64,000 nt of DNA. Source: Rhynochetos jubatus. Its lineage: Eukaryota > Chordata > Aves > Eurypygiformes > Rhynochetidae. Made by a program: the position numbers and the translations under genes. The DNA lies in NCBI GenBank assembly GCA_027574665.1, contig CM050650.1, positions 51,753,304 to 51,817,303 of the forward strand, given 5' to 3'. Within the stretch, counting starts at the first letter, position 1. The number at the start of each line of letters is the position of its first letter. Of the stretch, positions 38,621-50,900 are shown in pieces. The notes beneath the pieces are model-generated. The model was not told where the DNA came from, searched no databases, and worked only from the letters and a program-made list of their open reading frames with translations.

Positions 38621-41600
38621 GTTGATGAAAGAACCCTGAGCCTTTAAAAGTGAATGAGTTGCTTTGGTTTAACTCAGGTAGATTTTATACTTCTTTTATA
38701 GAAGTGAGATAACCAAATTCTCTAAACCCAAAGTTTTCTACACAACTAGTTAAAGTCATCCTTTAAAGTGAATGTTGAGCAATCCTGGTATGAAACCTGT
38801 GCATTCCATGTTCCCAAAAGTGCCAGTGCAGCAAATTATGTTTTGTAAATCTTCTAGAATTCCTCATAGCAACGTGGATCCTGTAACACCTGCCAAAATG
38901 AATAGAAAACATCAGAGTGTAGGCTATATGTATGGCCATCTTTTACTTATCTGGTTAAGTTTCCACATAGTCTCTGGAAAAGCACATTTTTCTACTATTT
39001 GACCTCTGTTATGTTATACAGAGATGGGATAGCATCAGTGTTTTGAGCAGTGTCTTAGCAAGGGACCAGGGATTTGGGAACAATTAAAGGAAAGTCTATA
39101 TTGAATGTATGTATATAAATATGTTTTCCTGAGTTTTAGGTTTTTAACTGATTTCCAAGTCTTCTGCCTTTAATAAATGACTGCATTTTGTTGCAATTCT
39201 CCTTATGAGATCATCTAGATTTGAACAAAAGTATTGAAATGTCTTTTGACCAAGATGACTATTTTGAGGTAGATTTAGAGAGCACATTGACAGATTGGGT
39301 TTTGGCACTGCAGCATGTTCACGGAGAAGAGAGAAGCAGGAAAGTTTCCACACCAGTATTGGCAAAAGGTTTCTGTGGATTAGCAGAGAACCAGGGCCAG
39401 AGCATCCTCTCCTGAGGGGGCTTGCCTGGATCCACCTTTTTATGCTGAGGGGTTATTTGGGTTTCTTGTTCCCCCCAAAAAGGTGTCTGTAGACAGACTA
39501 TTTGGTTGTATAGTGGTAAAGAAAGGTTCTGTTTGATGACAGCCTTGGGGAGAAAAAAAAACGTATTTGGCAATTTGTCCAAGACAGGTTTAGGAAATCT
39601 CCCAGTGTTCACAACTAGCTGATATTTGTAAAATAAGAGAGTGAGAGAAGCTGCAAAGTGAGACTTGAGCTTGTACAGTCAGGGTGGCTGAAGGGATAAA
39701 GACAATGGTAGGGCTGCCAATATCTACACTGGTGTAAATTTCACCTCTTCCTTTCTGTACGTAAGTTACACAGGAGTAGGTGCATCCATCCGAGGCGTTA
39801 TACTGCTTTAGCTGTACTACTATACTTAAAAATACGCAAGTCTTGCTTGTAGGGATGGGTTCAACCTCAGCAGATAGAGAATCAACAGGAATAGCCTTGT
39901 GAACTCCCTGCTTGATCTGGGCACCGTGATCCTCTCCACTCTCCTCTGGACCTGGTCACCTTCCCTGTGCAGCCCAGCTCCGGGCCTGGCTGGGACCTCT
40001 GGCACGTTCTTGTCCTGGTGTGAAGTTAGCTGCACCACAGGCTTCTCCGACTTGTAGGTAGCCATGTGGAAATTATCAGCTGCTACAAGCAGCCTTAGGC
40101 ACAACAAGAAGTGCTGTAAAATACCCAGATTAAAGCAAACCAGCTTTCCTTGTGAGAAATGCTCGAGGCTCAACCCTTATCAGGCTAGGCTTAAGATGAG
40201 TGCTGCAAAGGACAGAATTGTTCAGGGGTGATAGGAAATAGTGCTGTGACAACTTTTTCTGTCTGGCACAGAGCCTCCCAGAGACTGAAGTGGCTGCCAG
40301 CACTAATCAGGGGGGCTGGTAGACCTCTGCTCACACATCTGCCTTATTCCCCATCTGCAGGCATGCTTAAAGCTGCAGCTGCTGGAACACACCTGGTTAT
40401 GCCAGCCTTGATTTCCCAGTGATGAAGCAAGCTACAGCCATCCCTTAGCATAGGTTTTCTGGTTTTAATCCAGGATAAAGCCCTTGGTCTACTGTTGTGC
40501 CAGGATCTCACAAAGATTTTACCTGGCCTGCTTCTCTCTTAACAGAGGACGGTCTGATAGCTGGAGAGACAGCCACTGGTTAAGTTAAAACTCTGGTGGG
40601 AACTGGTGCACCATATGAGAGGAAGCAGCCCCACAATCTCTGTTTGGAAGGACAGGAGTAAGTCTTAAAACTGTTTTCAAAAGGTGTTTCACTGATAGGT
40701 GCTAAAGTCTTGATTCATTCCACAATGCCTGAAAACATTAATGGCTTCCTGTGGGCAGAATGTATCATATGCAGGTCATCTTAGCTTCAGTGAGTTTCAA
40801 AACCCTGTATTAGCCTGTATATGGGCTCAAAAGAAAATTTTTTTTGCACGGTAATTTATCTCCAGACCATTCAGGACTTTGGAAGAAAGTGCTATGGGAA
40901 AATTTCTGTCTTTTTGCTTTCTGTTGAGATAGAAATCTGAACTTTGGGCGTCTGTGTACAAACACATGCTTGCCAACATTTGTCATTCAGACAGCAACAG
41001 ATTTCAGTAAGTTTTGGGTCATCACTGAGACACGGGTCCTGCAGGTTTGGAGGCATGGACTGGTCAGCAAATGGGAAGCCACAGGCGGGGCTGCAAGGTC
41101 CTGAGGAGACAGAGAAGACGTACGATAGTGAACCTGCTTCCATCCACTCTGAAAGGAGATGAGCTTGGATAGAGGTGGCCATGGGAAGGGAGCAATTTAA
41201 GCAACTTGGGGAGCAGAGCTGTGGGGAGGGAGGAAGTAAAAGAGTGGAGGATGTAGTACAGGGGTGAGCGGCTTGTGTGGGCAGCTCTCTTCCCCCAGAA
41301 GGGCTGGAGCCGGCAGGTCAGCAGGCATGTTCCAGCTCCCCATCTCCCTCAGGGTGAGCTTTGATCCCGTGCTGTTGAGAGCTCAGTATTGGTTAGCAAG
41401 TGGAAAACAGGCCAGAAATGTACAGCTATGTTAACTCTTGTGAAAACATTTACACAGGCCAGTTTTCATTCTTCCTTCTTGGAAACATCTTGCACCAGAC
41501 CTCTCCAATTTAGACAGCATCTCCATTCCTGAAGCATCCTGTGGCAGGGAGTATTGGCTGTCTTGGTTTCGTGAGACCCGGGGTTAGCTGTGTTGTGCTG

Positions 41601-42599
41601 CCTAAAGAAAGCCAAGTCCTATAGCTCGTTTTTTCCTTCCATCTCTGTACAGAAAGAACAGATACAAATGGGTTCAGACATATCAGTCCCAGCTGTTGTG
41701 TATGATAGGAAGGAGAAGGAAGGGACCAGCAATTGGTCTGCCAGGGAAGGGATCCTGCATAAGAAAATCCTGGTGCTAGAGCCACGGGGAATTGTGCCTT
41801 TACCCATTGTAGTGAGAAAATGCAGTGGGTTTCTTTGTGAAAGAGCAGGAAGGAGGGTGGAGAACATATTTTTGTGACATATCCCAAACCTAGGTTTTAA
41901 ATTGTGATCCACGTGATATTCCCCACGTGTACTATCCTGTTGGTGTGACAAAGCACAGGATTACGGCAAGAATCATAGCGTTGGGTTGTCTGCACCTGTC
42001 CCTGGGGTTGCAGTATTGTCTTCATGGAGTAATATATATTTTACTACGCCCAAACCTGAGGGCTTCTGACGTGCTCCCACCATATGGCAACATTGTAAGA
42101 GCAGAAATTAGTTCTACCAGTTTGTTAAAGGCAAGAGCTTTCTAACCCCTTTTTGGGAAATATTTGAGAAAAAAGATCTTCTGTCTCAGAAGTCTGATAG
42201 AATAGAGCCCAGTACGTTAAAAGAGGACAGGTACAGCTGTAATGGGATAAATAGGGCTTTTGGTGAATGAAGAATCTTTTTATCACTGTTGCTGCACATC
42301 AAGGAAATGTTACCCATGGCTGGAGAAAGTGTTTTAATCAGAAAGGGTCAAACAGGCAATACTACACTATATTAATTGCAGACAGAGCTGCTGACATCCT
42401 TACAGATTCAGCTTGTGCAGGGAATACAGTTTCAAAGCTTTGCACTTTCAACTGTTTAATCAAATACCTACTTCTTCTGTATCTCTGTAAAAACGTAGGT
42501 ACACATTCCCCACTGTTAGAAGAAATTCCACTTGTCTGCCCCAGGAGGTTACTTTGGGAATGTTTGAAACGATTCAAAAGAAACTGGGTCTATTTCTTG
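38621..42599. other. Gene-free stretch, nothing recognised
   Basis: No gene or repeat family is supported. A minus-strand frame at 41510-41887 (125 codons) and a plus frame at 41590-41877 overlap antisense and lack motifs. Two CACGTG E-boxes lie 8 bases apart at 41910-41929 (see findings). Confidence 0.5.
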
Positions 42600-42845
42600 A
42601 CTGAGCTGTTCAGTACTCAAGTAGGAAAAGACATTAGGAGGAAATCTAAAGCATTATGGACAATGAAGATTTTGAACAGATTTCCTGTGGAGCCCATACA
42701 GTTTCCATCACTGCAGGTCTGTAGGAAGAGATTGGACAATCACCAGTCAGCAATTACTTAGTTGTCCCTACCCAAGGGCCGGGGAATGGAGTGGACGGTC
42801 ATTCTGTTCTCTTTCTGTGAGAGGAACACATGTTTGGCCAGAAAC
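42600..42845 (+). mobile_element. Old CR1 LINE 3' UTR relic
   Basis: The plus strand shows AAAGACATTAGGAGGAAATC (old-CR1 equivalent GATATTAGGAAAAACTTT). It continues with TTGAACAGATTTCCTGTGGA, TTTCCATCACTGCAGGTCTG, AAGAGATTGGACAATCACCA and GTCAGCAATTACTTAG. A GGGCCGGGGAATGGAGTGGA block ends the match. The order equals the old CR1 UTR: AACAG-TTGCC, then GTGGAATCTCCATCA-TGGAG, then AAGAG-TTGGACAAACACCTGTCAG, then GGGGACTGGACTAGATGA. It is strongly diverged, and the limits are approximate. A 164-codon plus-strand frame (42267-42761) runs into it and so is not a gene. Confidence 0.6.
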
Positions 42846-43311
42846 AAATAGGACAGAGATTTCATGTGTTGTTCTCATCAATGATCTCATTGCTGAAAAC
42901 ATCCTGCATAAGCAAGAGGATTATTTAAATGACTGTAAAACATAATGTTAAAGTAGCTGAGCTCAGTCAGCAAGTATTCATTAAAAGTTGTTAGAATGCA
43001 CTTTGTGTGATGGGATCCTCAGGGATATTTTGCTCACATGCTCAATTAAACATCCTAGATGCTAAATAGGCTTTTGAGTGGGTTGAGTTGAAAATCATGA
43101 AGCATGGTGAAGTTAGAAGAGTACTGGGGACATATTTTCTGAAGTTTACGTAAGTGGCCAGCTAATATAAGGGAGCAGTTCATCAGGTGTTTCCTTTGCT
43201 TTTCTCCTATATCCTTATGTGAGGGAAAAAAGCTGATGTGATCCAGATGGATTGAACATACTAGCCAGATTATCTTCTTGGATGCTCTTCATCTGCTCGC
43301 ACTGTTCAATC

Positions 43312-43337
43312 AAAAAAAAAAAAAAAAAAAAAAAAAA
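43312..43337. repeat. Poly(A) run, 26 bases
   Basis: This is the longest homopolymer in the window. It could be the tail of an old retroposed sequence inserted on the plus strand, but the 300 bases upstream match no family I recognise and no flanking duplication is visible. Confidence 0.95.
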
Positions 43338-43413
43338 TCAGCTGGCACACCCTATCACATAGAGAAAAGAACACAAATGTCTGTAGGCCAGCTAAATTTC
43401 AACTTTTCTTCTG

Positions 43414-43426
43414 AAAAAAAAAAAAA
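43414..43426. repeat. Poly(A) run, 13 bases
   Basis: Simple homopolymer, 76 bases downstream of the 26-base A-run. Confidence 0.9.
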
Positions 43427-43799
43427 GCAGCATGGTAGGTGAAATTTGTAGGTAAATATAATGTTTGAATACTGGTAATGAGATCTAAAAAGGAGTTTTG
43501 TGATTGCCTATTATTTTGAAGTACCTGAAATGTTAAAAAATGGCACTTCAAAAATTACTTAGGAGTAGCTTATTTTTCATGTTCTTTCTTCATCCCTCCG
43601 ATCAAAATTGTGCAAAGTCTGAGAAGGCAGCTGCCTAAAGAAATTTTTTAATGCAGATTTCATTGGCCCCACTTCTCAGATTTTGTCTTGCTCTGTGTGC
43701 TATTTAAGATGCTTTCTGAAGCTAAGCATTTTTTCTAATATCACCTGTAAGAAATGCTGCTTACTGAGAAAGGCATTCCTTTTTATTATTTATACACAG

Positions 43800-43820
43800 A
43801 AAAAAAAAGAAAAAAAAAAA
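43800..43820. repeat. A-rich tract (A9-G-A11)
   Basis: An interrupted poly(A) run in AT-rich DNA. Confidence 0.9.
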
Positions 43821-44068
43821 CCTTTATCTTGGGTCCAAGAAAGTAGCTTTTGACTTTTCATACTGAATCCAACCCTATCTTAGCTACTGAACTGTATTTA
43901 GAAAAGTCAATGGAACAGTGTCATGGTCTCTACTGTATGAGCTGTTGTCTCTTTCACAAAGCCTGTCTTAGACCATTGGACCTTTAAATGATGTAAAACC
44001 AAATAGCTCTATAGCTTACACTGGAACCATTGCATTTTACACCAGCAAAGGAGATAGAGCAGCTTATA

Positions 44069-44096
44069 CTATATATATATATATACACACATATAT
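44069..44096. repeat. TA/CA microsatellite
   Basis: An alternating AT run (44071-44085) continues as CACACA and ends in ATATAT. This compound dinucleotide repeat is probably length-variable between individuals. Confidence 0.9.
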
Positions 44097-44935
44097 TAAA
44101 AAAAAGTGACCCCGTCTGTGCTTGTATTTGAACATCTGTTTTACAATGGATTAAACCTTGATAAACTGAAGTTCTCTAATATTCTCTGAGCAGGCAGATA
44201 GTAGGGTAACTGCATCACCACCTCTGCTGCCCACTGGTTAGCCCCATATCTGATTATGGCTTGGTTGGCATCGGTGTTGTGCACCAGTTGTCCCTCCCTG
44301 TCTGTACGCACAGCAGTTTACAGGATTGTTGTTGCACAACAGGCCAATGCAGTGATTTTGCTTAAAGCAAGCCTGCTGGCAAGATGAAGAAGTAATCTCC
44401 CTTCTCCCTCCCATTTGTCTTTCAGCTGGAGGGAACCATGCCAGTGAGTATGTTGTAGATTATTGAGATCCTGGCAGGAAAATTAAAAATCAAAAGGCAA
44501 GTGAATGGGGGTAGAAGAGGAAGGCTTTGAATCAAACATGCTTTTTATTCTTTTTACTGGGTGCCAAGAGCTCTCGTGATCTGAGTGGAAGCTGTTAGTA
44601 CTTGAAAACCTCTCCTCCAAGTCTCCCAGACCTCTCTCTGTGCCTGGGAATAGGATTGGTGGAAGTCCTATCACCTCTTTAAGTATCTAAAATCAGCCAC
44701 CTAAGCCCAGATCAGTCACGTCACATCTCCTGGGGAGAAAAAGTCTCTGTCAGGTGCAATTTTTGCCTTAAGACACCTGGATACCTATTTCTTTCCACTG
44801 GGTATAGAAGGAGTCTTGGCTGTTTGGAAGCTTGAATGTTTAGAGGCTTGGATGTTTAATGTCTCAGATCACTGTACTGTGTCTGAAGTTAATAAGAGAA
44901 TTCCCTTACTAAATTGTGATAGAAAAATACAATTA

Positions 44936-45105
44936 GACATGCTGGATCAGACCCAGAGTCCACCTACACAGATGGACTGTTATGTACCCATGTTCAAAGG
45001 CAGGTGGCTGGGAAGGACACAAAAGCAGGGCGAGGTACAGAATACTTTCATCCCACAGCAATTCCTTGCGCAGGCACTTGTTCCCACCAAGATCCTCAAA
45101 TGAAT
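44936..45105 (+). repeat. Relic of old amniote interspersed repeat
   Basis: The plus strand begins GACATGCTGGATCAGACC, followed by AGTCCACCTACACAGATGGA, then GCTGGGAAGGACACAAAAGC, AGGGCGAGGTACAGAATACT and TTCATCCCACAGCAATTCC. This recalls a widespread old sauropsid repeat whose copies read CATGCTGGGTCAGACC-A-GGTCCATCTAG, then AGATGCTTAGGGAAGAG-ATAAGAACAGGGCAAG, then GTGATACTTCCCC. I recall the pattern but cannot name the family with certainty. A 95-codon frame spanning it (44816-45103) is not a gene. Confidence 0.5.
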
Positions 45106-47331
45106 CTTTCTTTGAGAAATTAAAAATCGGTAACTGCCAGCCAAAGATAGAAACTGCTTGATCCCAATTCTGCTTTCGAGTACCTGTATGTAATATTAAC
45201 TCAGAGGTCTGTCAGCAACTTTGTGTACACGTTGAATGAGACTTGTCAGAATCACATGGGTTCATGGATGTCTGAAGACTGGCTGATTTCATGGAAACAC
45301 TGTGCAGAAAGATGTTCTTGTCTAGGAATGGTTATAACCTAGTCAATAGAGAGTCAATGGATTGTATAAACTTGTGCCATTTTATGGGCCCTCGTATATC
45401 CCTTCTGGCCTCCATGTGCCACTGCAGCAGCGTGTAGGTCTCTTGTGGGTTCTGCACCGTATCCATCAGCCCTGTGCAGATTTCTCATGTGCCTTATGGT
45501 GTCTCAGGTGGCATTAGATGCTTGTGCTTTGACAACAGAAACTTGCTGGTGGTGGCTGGTTGGCTGACATGCTAGCAAGGGGCTGCTGACTAACTCAGCT
45601 CCGAGGACTATAATGGGACCTTAACAAACTTGGTGCACGTGGATAGACCTTCACTGAAACTAGATCTTATTCCAGGTACCCCCACTGCTAACTCCTCTGT
45701 TGAACACTGTGCCCTAATGACAGTGTTAAACCACATCTCTCTTTGATTAATTTGACTTTTAAGATTAATCAGGAAATTAAGATAAAAGTTGCACAGTTAA
45801 AATGAGAACAAACTGAAAAAATATGTACTACAAAAGTCTCCAAACGGTAATGTTAAATTTACCAGGCTGCTTAAAAAGGTCAGTTCCAGTCATCATGTGC
45901 ACAGATGCATCGCTCAGTAACACTAATTTAAAGGAGACCTGAATTTAAAGGAGATCTGAGTGTGTTAACACTCTCAGTGTGTAGCAGCAGGGTCTCTGCT
46001 GCTCCCCATTGCTCTGTGTGGGTCAGTCCAAGAGCTGGAGTCAGCAGGGAAAGGAGGCAGCCAGCATCTCACCGCTGGTTATCTTGTGCTGCTCTTCCTG
46101 GATGTGCTTGGGAAGATGGACCCCCACATCACACTAGCTCAGCAGCAGCTCACCAAGGAGTGTTTCAACAAAATTTTGAACTCCCACCAGGAGCCATGGT
46201 GAGGTCCTAACTGGGAAAAACAGAAATTTTGAGTGGGGGTGAGAGCAGGGCATCTCTGTTAACAGAGATACTGATGTGTACTTGGAAAGGGGTCCCACCA
46301 GGGGAAGTTCCCCAGTTATCCCTCACTTCCTGCACCATGCCTTAGATCAGGAAAGGAAGTTCAGGTTTTTATTAAAACTTAGAAACTACGTTCTTGTTTC
46401 TTTTATCTAAAGGACAATGTAGCTGCAAGTTCTACTCATGTGACCCAACAGCATCCAAAGGGTTCAGATAAAAGGTTGAACATTACCTTCCTGATACCTC
46501 CAAGAGTCAACACAGGACAGTTTAAAGGTTTTGCTTGGCAGGCCTCCTCAAGTTTCAGTATGAAGCCAGATGTGGACTTTATTTTTATCATCTCATTTAT
46601 CAAATATTCATGGAGTTTATCTCTTCATCTACAACATCTTATCTTTTGTCTCCTTTTCTTCCTCATTAAAGTTCTAAAATCTCTTTTATATGTATGTCCA
46701 ACATTTCTTGTCAGATGATGTTTCTTCAGGCTGAGTGAAGAAATGGTGTTATATTCAAGAGGATCATTTAAAGGTAGTTTATTCAGTACAGTAGCACCTG
46801 TCTGCTGATGCAGAAGGTGATGTGTCAGGTTTGCACACAGAACTGCTGGAGCAGCGCAGGCTGACTCTCCATTTATCTGTAACAGCTTCCCTTTTGTAAG
46901 CTGAGGATGTTTATGTGCATCGTAAATATATGTGTGTTATAAACATTCAGACATCTGCTGGGAAAAGCAAAGCTATGTTGTAAATGATCACAATATGTTC
47001 AGGATTCCCAGTTTTCATATTATCCGAGAAAACTGGAGTCCTCAGAACAAGGACCTCCGTATAAAAGGTTTTCTCTAGTGTCCAAACTTGAGTGTCTGGA
47101 AAACAGAGGTTGGTCCACCATGAACAGATCATTCCAACATGCTAATTTATTAGCCTCTATTGAACAAAACCCAACAATCCTCTAATTTCACACAGGCTTA
47201 TTCATCTGGAGTTCTTCTCCTCATCTTGTTCAAGTCTTTTTGCCAAGAGTTATAGGGAAAAAGCAGAAACAGTAACAGAGTCCAAAAAATTTATACCAAA
47301 ACAAAAACAATCTTTTCTTTCCAACATTCCA
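45106..47331. other. Gene-free stretch, nothing recognised
   Basis: Frames are 92 codons or fewer. An almost exact 17-base tandem duplication is present at 45925-45958. No repeat family is recognised. Confidence 0.55.
45925..45958. repeat. 17-base tandem duplication
   Basis: AATTTAAAGGAGACCTG (45925-45941) is followed directly by AATTTAAAGGAGATCTG (45942-45958), with one difference. This looks like a recent slippage event. Confidence 0.92.
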
Positions 47332-47352
47332 CCCCCCCCACCCCCCCACCCC
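47332..47352 (-). repeat. C-tract, G-quadruplex motif on minus strand
   Basis: The plus strand reads C8, A, C7, A, C4. The minus strand therefore carries runs of 4, 7 and 8 G separated by single bases, enough for four G-triplets with very short loops, a strong canonical quadruplex pattern. The plus strand could form an i-motif. Confidence 0.85.
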
Positions 47353-47481
47353 TCAAAATCCAGCTATCCAACCAACAGTGTTTGTAAAGTTGTCATTACA
47401 ATTACAAAATTAAATAAACCATCTTAGTGTTCTATTCTGGGGACTGCACAAATAAGAAGATCAGGATGAGAGGTATGGAGC

Positions 47482-47508
47482 GGGGGGGGACGGGGAGCAG
47501 CGAGGGGG
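47482..47508 (+). repeat. G-tract, possible G-quadruplex
   Basis: The plus strand carries G8, then AC, G4, an 8-base spacer and G5. The spacer is just over the usual 7-base limit, so quadruplex formation is plausible rather than certain. The G8 run is complementary to the C8 run at 47332-47339, so the two tracts could also pair across about 140 bases. Confidence 0.7.
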
Positions 47509-47582
47509 TAGGATAGAGGGTATCTACATGCAAATGGAGGAGTGGGGAAAGAAATTTGGGCCATATATATGGAAATATTTTT

Positions 47583-47888
47583 TCACTCATTCAGTGAGAG
47601 ATATGTCAAAGAGGCCTTTCCAAGACCAAGAGCAACAGGATGTTCCCATCTGTGAAGAATCTTCTTCAGTGCGATTCTAGTGCGGAGTAGGGTTCTCCTT
47701 GTGTGGGCTGGACTGCCTGCCCACACCCCACCTCCCCCAGCAGGACATACAGTCGGGGTTCCCAGGCTCTCTGATGGGGCAGGGGATGGCGGCCGTAAGG
47801 GTGGTGTGGCATTTAGCACAGGCTCTAGAAGCCCGCCCGGACCCTGTGCCTTCTGGAGGGACCTCTCAGACCCTCCTCCCCACCTCAT
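47583..47888 (-). other. Open segment, unassigned, protein-like 3' end
   Basis: A 101-codon minus-strand frame. Its first two thirds are proline/glycine-rich and follow the GC-rich DNA. The last 34 residues (47687-47583), ending in a natural stop, have balanced composition with a basic, helix-like start (RIALKKILHRWEH) and a hydrophobic centre. Downstream on the minus strand is AT-rich sequence with AATAAA-type hexamers near 47150, which is what a terminal exon and 3' UTR would show. I recognise no family, and there is no good acceptor upstream. Chance remains more likely. Confidence 0.13.
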
Positions 47889-47929
47889 TCACTGGTCTAT
47901 AACTGGGCTAAAGTGGTCTATCTAGGAAA

Positions 47930-50900
47930 CATGTATGCTCAGACAACTGAGTTTCCCAATTGCGCTAGAGCTTCGCTTCTGGCAACTACGGGCAGCTCCC
48001 AGCATCAGTAGTGAGGCTGTCCAAATCACAAATGTGCTTGGGGGGAGCCACAAACCCCACAGAGGGCAGCAGCATGCTGGTATCATCAGAAAATTACACC
48101 TTCATGGGAGAAACCTTGGAGATCCCACAGGATGGGGTTGTGCAATAGAAACCTATAGCTATGATGTCAATAAAGCCCAGCGGTGCCTTTGAGCGCAGGG
48201 CAGAGGCCCCATGGGAGTACGGAGAAGGGGAGATGAAGGTAGTTCCCAGGGACCAAAGTCAACAGTCTCAAGTAAGCATGGAGCTTGGTACTTTTTTTTG
48301 AAGACGAGATCTTCAGTGCATTACAAATAAGGGTAGGACCCGCCTCACCTAACAGCTGAAGGCGCAGGTCAGGCTGCCTTTACACCGTGAGAAATGGGCA
48401 GAGTTTCACACCTTCTAAAACAGAGATTATTTGCTCTGTGCAAATGCACTGTGGACATTTAAGGTTAGGGGAGACAAACCCTGCTCTGTGACTCCAGCGC
48501 TTCACATCTGTTTCCTAAAACTCACTGGAATTTGCACACACTGATCCACGTTACACTGGATTTGGTCCGTCCATTTTCAACCAGCAAAGACTGCAAGTGG
48601 AGGAAACGTGTTACAAAATCGCAGTCCAACGTATGTTGCTCTTTCTTATTCACAACCACTTCAGAATTTATATGCTATTATATAAAATTCTAAGCATGAA
48701 GGAACAGGAAACTGGGTGTCACTTCAAGTGGACGAGATCACAAGAGCAACAGCAGAAACTTCTTGAAACCTTACTATTGTCTACAGCTAGATGCGTTTCT
48801 CTGAAACGAAGAGTTTTGTTTATAAGCAAGGCATCTCTGTTTATGTGTGATCTGTACAAAACAGATTATAAAGCCATTTAGCAGAGATTTAATTGGCTCT
48901 ACATAGTAGGATCACTCCGTCCTTCTCAGAAGCATCTGCGAGTTCCTCTCTTTGAGCTGCTTGCAAACAAACCTCAAAGAACTGAGTCCCCTTCACAATC
49001 TGCCTTTGCTGCACACGCACACACCATATGAACATAAATTGTTAGCTACTGGAGTAATCATGAAACGCACTTGGAGATTAATTCATTTTTAAAAAACAAA
49101 TATTGTAAAAATAAACAGTAAGTATTTGTGGAAGAAGTTTACTTTTTTTTCCCCCAAGTTTAAATAAATTGGGTTGAAAGAGGTATTGCATTAGCAACTG
49201 GCAAGCACTTAATCCATCATGTTTACATAACCGCAGAGCTCACAGAGCAAGGATGGACGTGGGGAACTGACAGCCTTTCCTCTTTCAGCTGGGAACTCAC
49301 ATGTAAAAGTACACCCATGGATATAACGCTTGTGTAAAGAACATTTTATAAACGTCTGTCGCCTGACCCCCTGAGTAAAGCCAAGGTCTGTGCTGGGGCA
49401 TAATATGTTTGCTCTGCATCACATTCCTTTTCTCCATGGACTTGCATGGCATACTTGAGCAAAGGCTAGATCCCACCAAAGTCCGTGAAAAAACATCTGC
49501 TGACCTCAACTTGGGTCAGAGTTGTAAGTTCTGCTTGGCTTGGTGGTACATAACTTGTCTTTTCCCACTCAGTACACATCTGTGCTGACTACAGTGGCCA
49601 TATCAGCTTTCCAGCTCTTTGCTGTCCTGCCAGCATCATTAAATATGGTGGTTTGACCATTTTAAGCTCAGTTCCCCAAACAAGAATGATTTAGATTATG
49701 TGCAGCAGAAAAGCCCTGTATTTGAAAATGTGGCGTACCGCGCCATGATGCTGCCCACCTTCAATCTCAGACAGGCTGCTGGTAAGGGTATCAGTACATT
49801 AGACTGGTATAGCAAGAGTATAGTCAAACTGTTGTAGTACACATATAGGTTCTGAGAGAGGTAAACATCAAGGTTTTAGTGTATTTTCATTTGCTACAAA
49901 AGTAAGGACAGATAGAAAAGGGCTAGAAACTTCAACTTCTTACTCTGTGCTGTGAGAGGGTGGAGGGCTGAGTCCAGTTCCCAGGTCTAAAGCCACCTCA
50001 GCTGTCTGGATGTCTGCCTGGATCCTGCCATCATGAGACAGCTCAGGGCTGTAAGCTGTCTCACCATTGCCTCACTACGAGGTGGTCCTTACATCTGCCA
50101 GAGGAGGTCTCTCTACAGCAGCTGACACCTGGTAATTCCAGTCTTAATCTCATTTTTGCAGATTAATGGCACAGTAGACCAGATTTTGAAATATCCAAAC
50201 CCTTCCCCAAGGCAGGCACCTCCAGGGCCTTATTTGCTTGCACTGGTTTACTTAGATCTTCTGCTTCTGGAGCAACAGCACACCTTGTTCTTGCCAGATT
50301 CACCTGAGATCACACTGCACACTCTCCAGAGCATGAGGGCATCAAACAGTCATGCAAACACAGACAAGAGATGCACTCATCCCACTAGCCTGGCCAAAAG
50401 CAGAGATTTTGTGAAATTAAGTATAGAAAGCAGCTGGTTAAATTCTTCATTGAAAATCATGAAACAAACTATAGAAGTCTGTACAGAAGCAGACTTAACC
50501 TGAGGTGCCTTCCCTAACCTTTTCCTAGGGATCTTCAGTCTTCTTAGGATCTTCTTGTCCATTAAACAAGCCAAATCAGCAGCCTTCCAAAATGTTGCCC
50601 TTCATCATTCTTCTCTCTGCTTGGTCAGTCATTTCCCTGGTTAGACCTGGAGTTTTTACAATTGTTATTTTACTGAAATGAAATCTCAAAACAACTCTGA
50701 AAACCTCTCTTGCTTTTCCTTCCTGCGGTCTAGTTTAGTAGTAGGCAGTCAGTCATACATATTTCAGCCTTGATTAGCCCATTGTACCTCTGAGAATGCA
50801 AATAAACATCTTCCAGCTTGCCTGCATTGAGTTTCTTTTACTGTGAAAATACATCTTTGGAAGGTGATTTTTTTTTTCTTCCGTAGCTTCCTGCCTAAGA

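Larger units (their letters stand above)
42846..44935. other. AT-rich gene-free stretch with A-tracts
   Basis: Between 43.3 and 44.1 kb the sequence is conspicuously A/T-rich, holding three long A-runs and a TA/CA microsatellite. No frame of more than about 63 codons exists here, so it is the most frame-poor part of the window. Confidence 0.65.

Noticed and set aside
42267-42761. 164-codon plus-strand frame as a gene
   Set aside because: Its last third runs through an old CR1 UTR relic and the rest has no recognisable motif.
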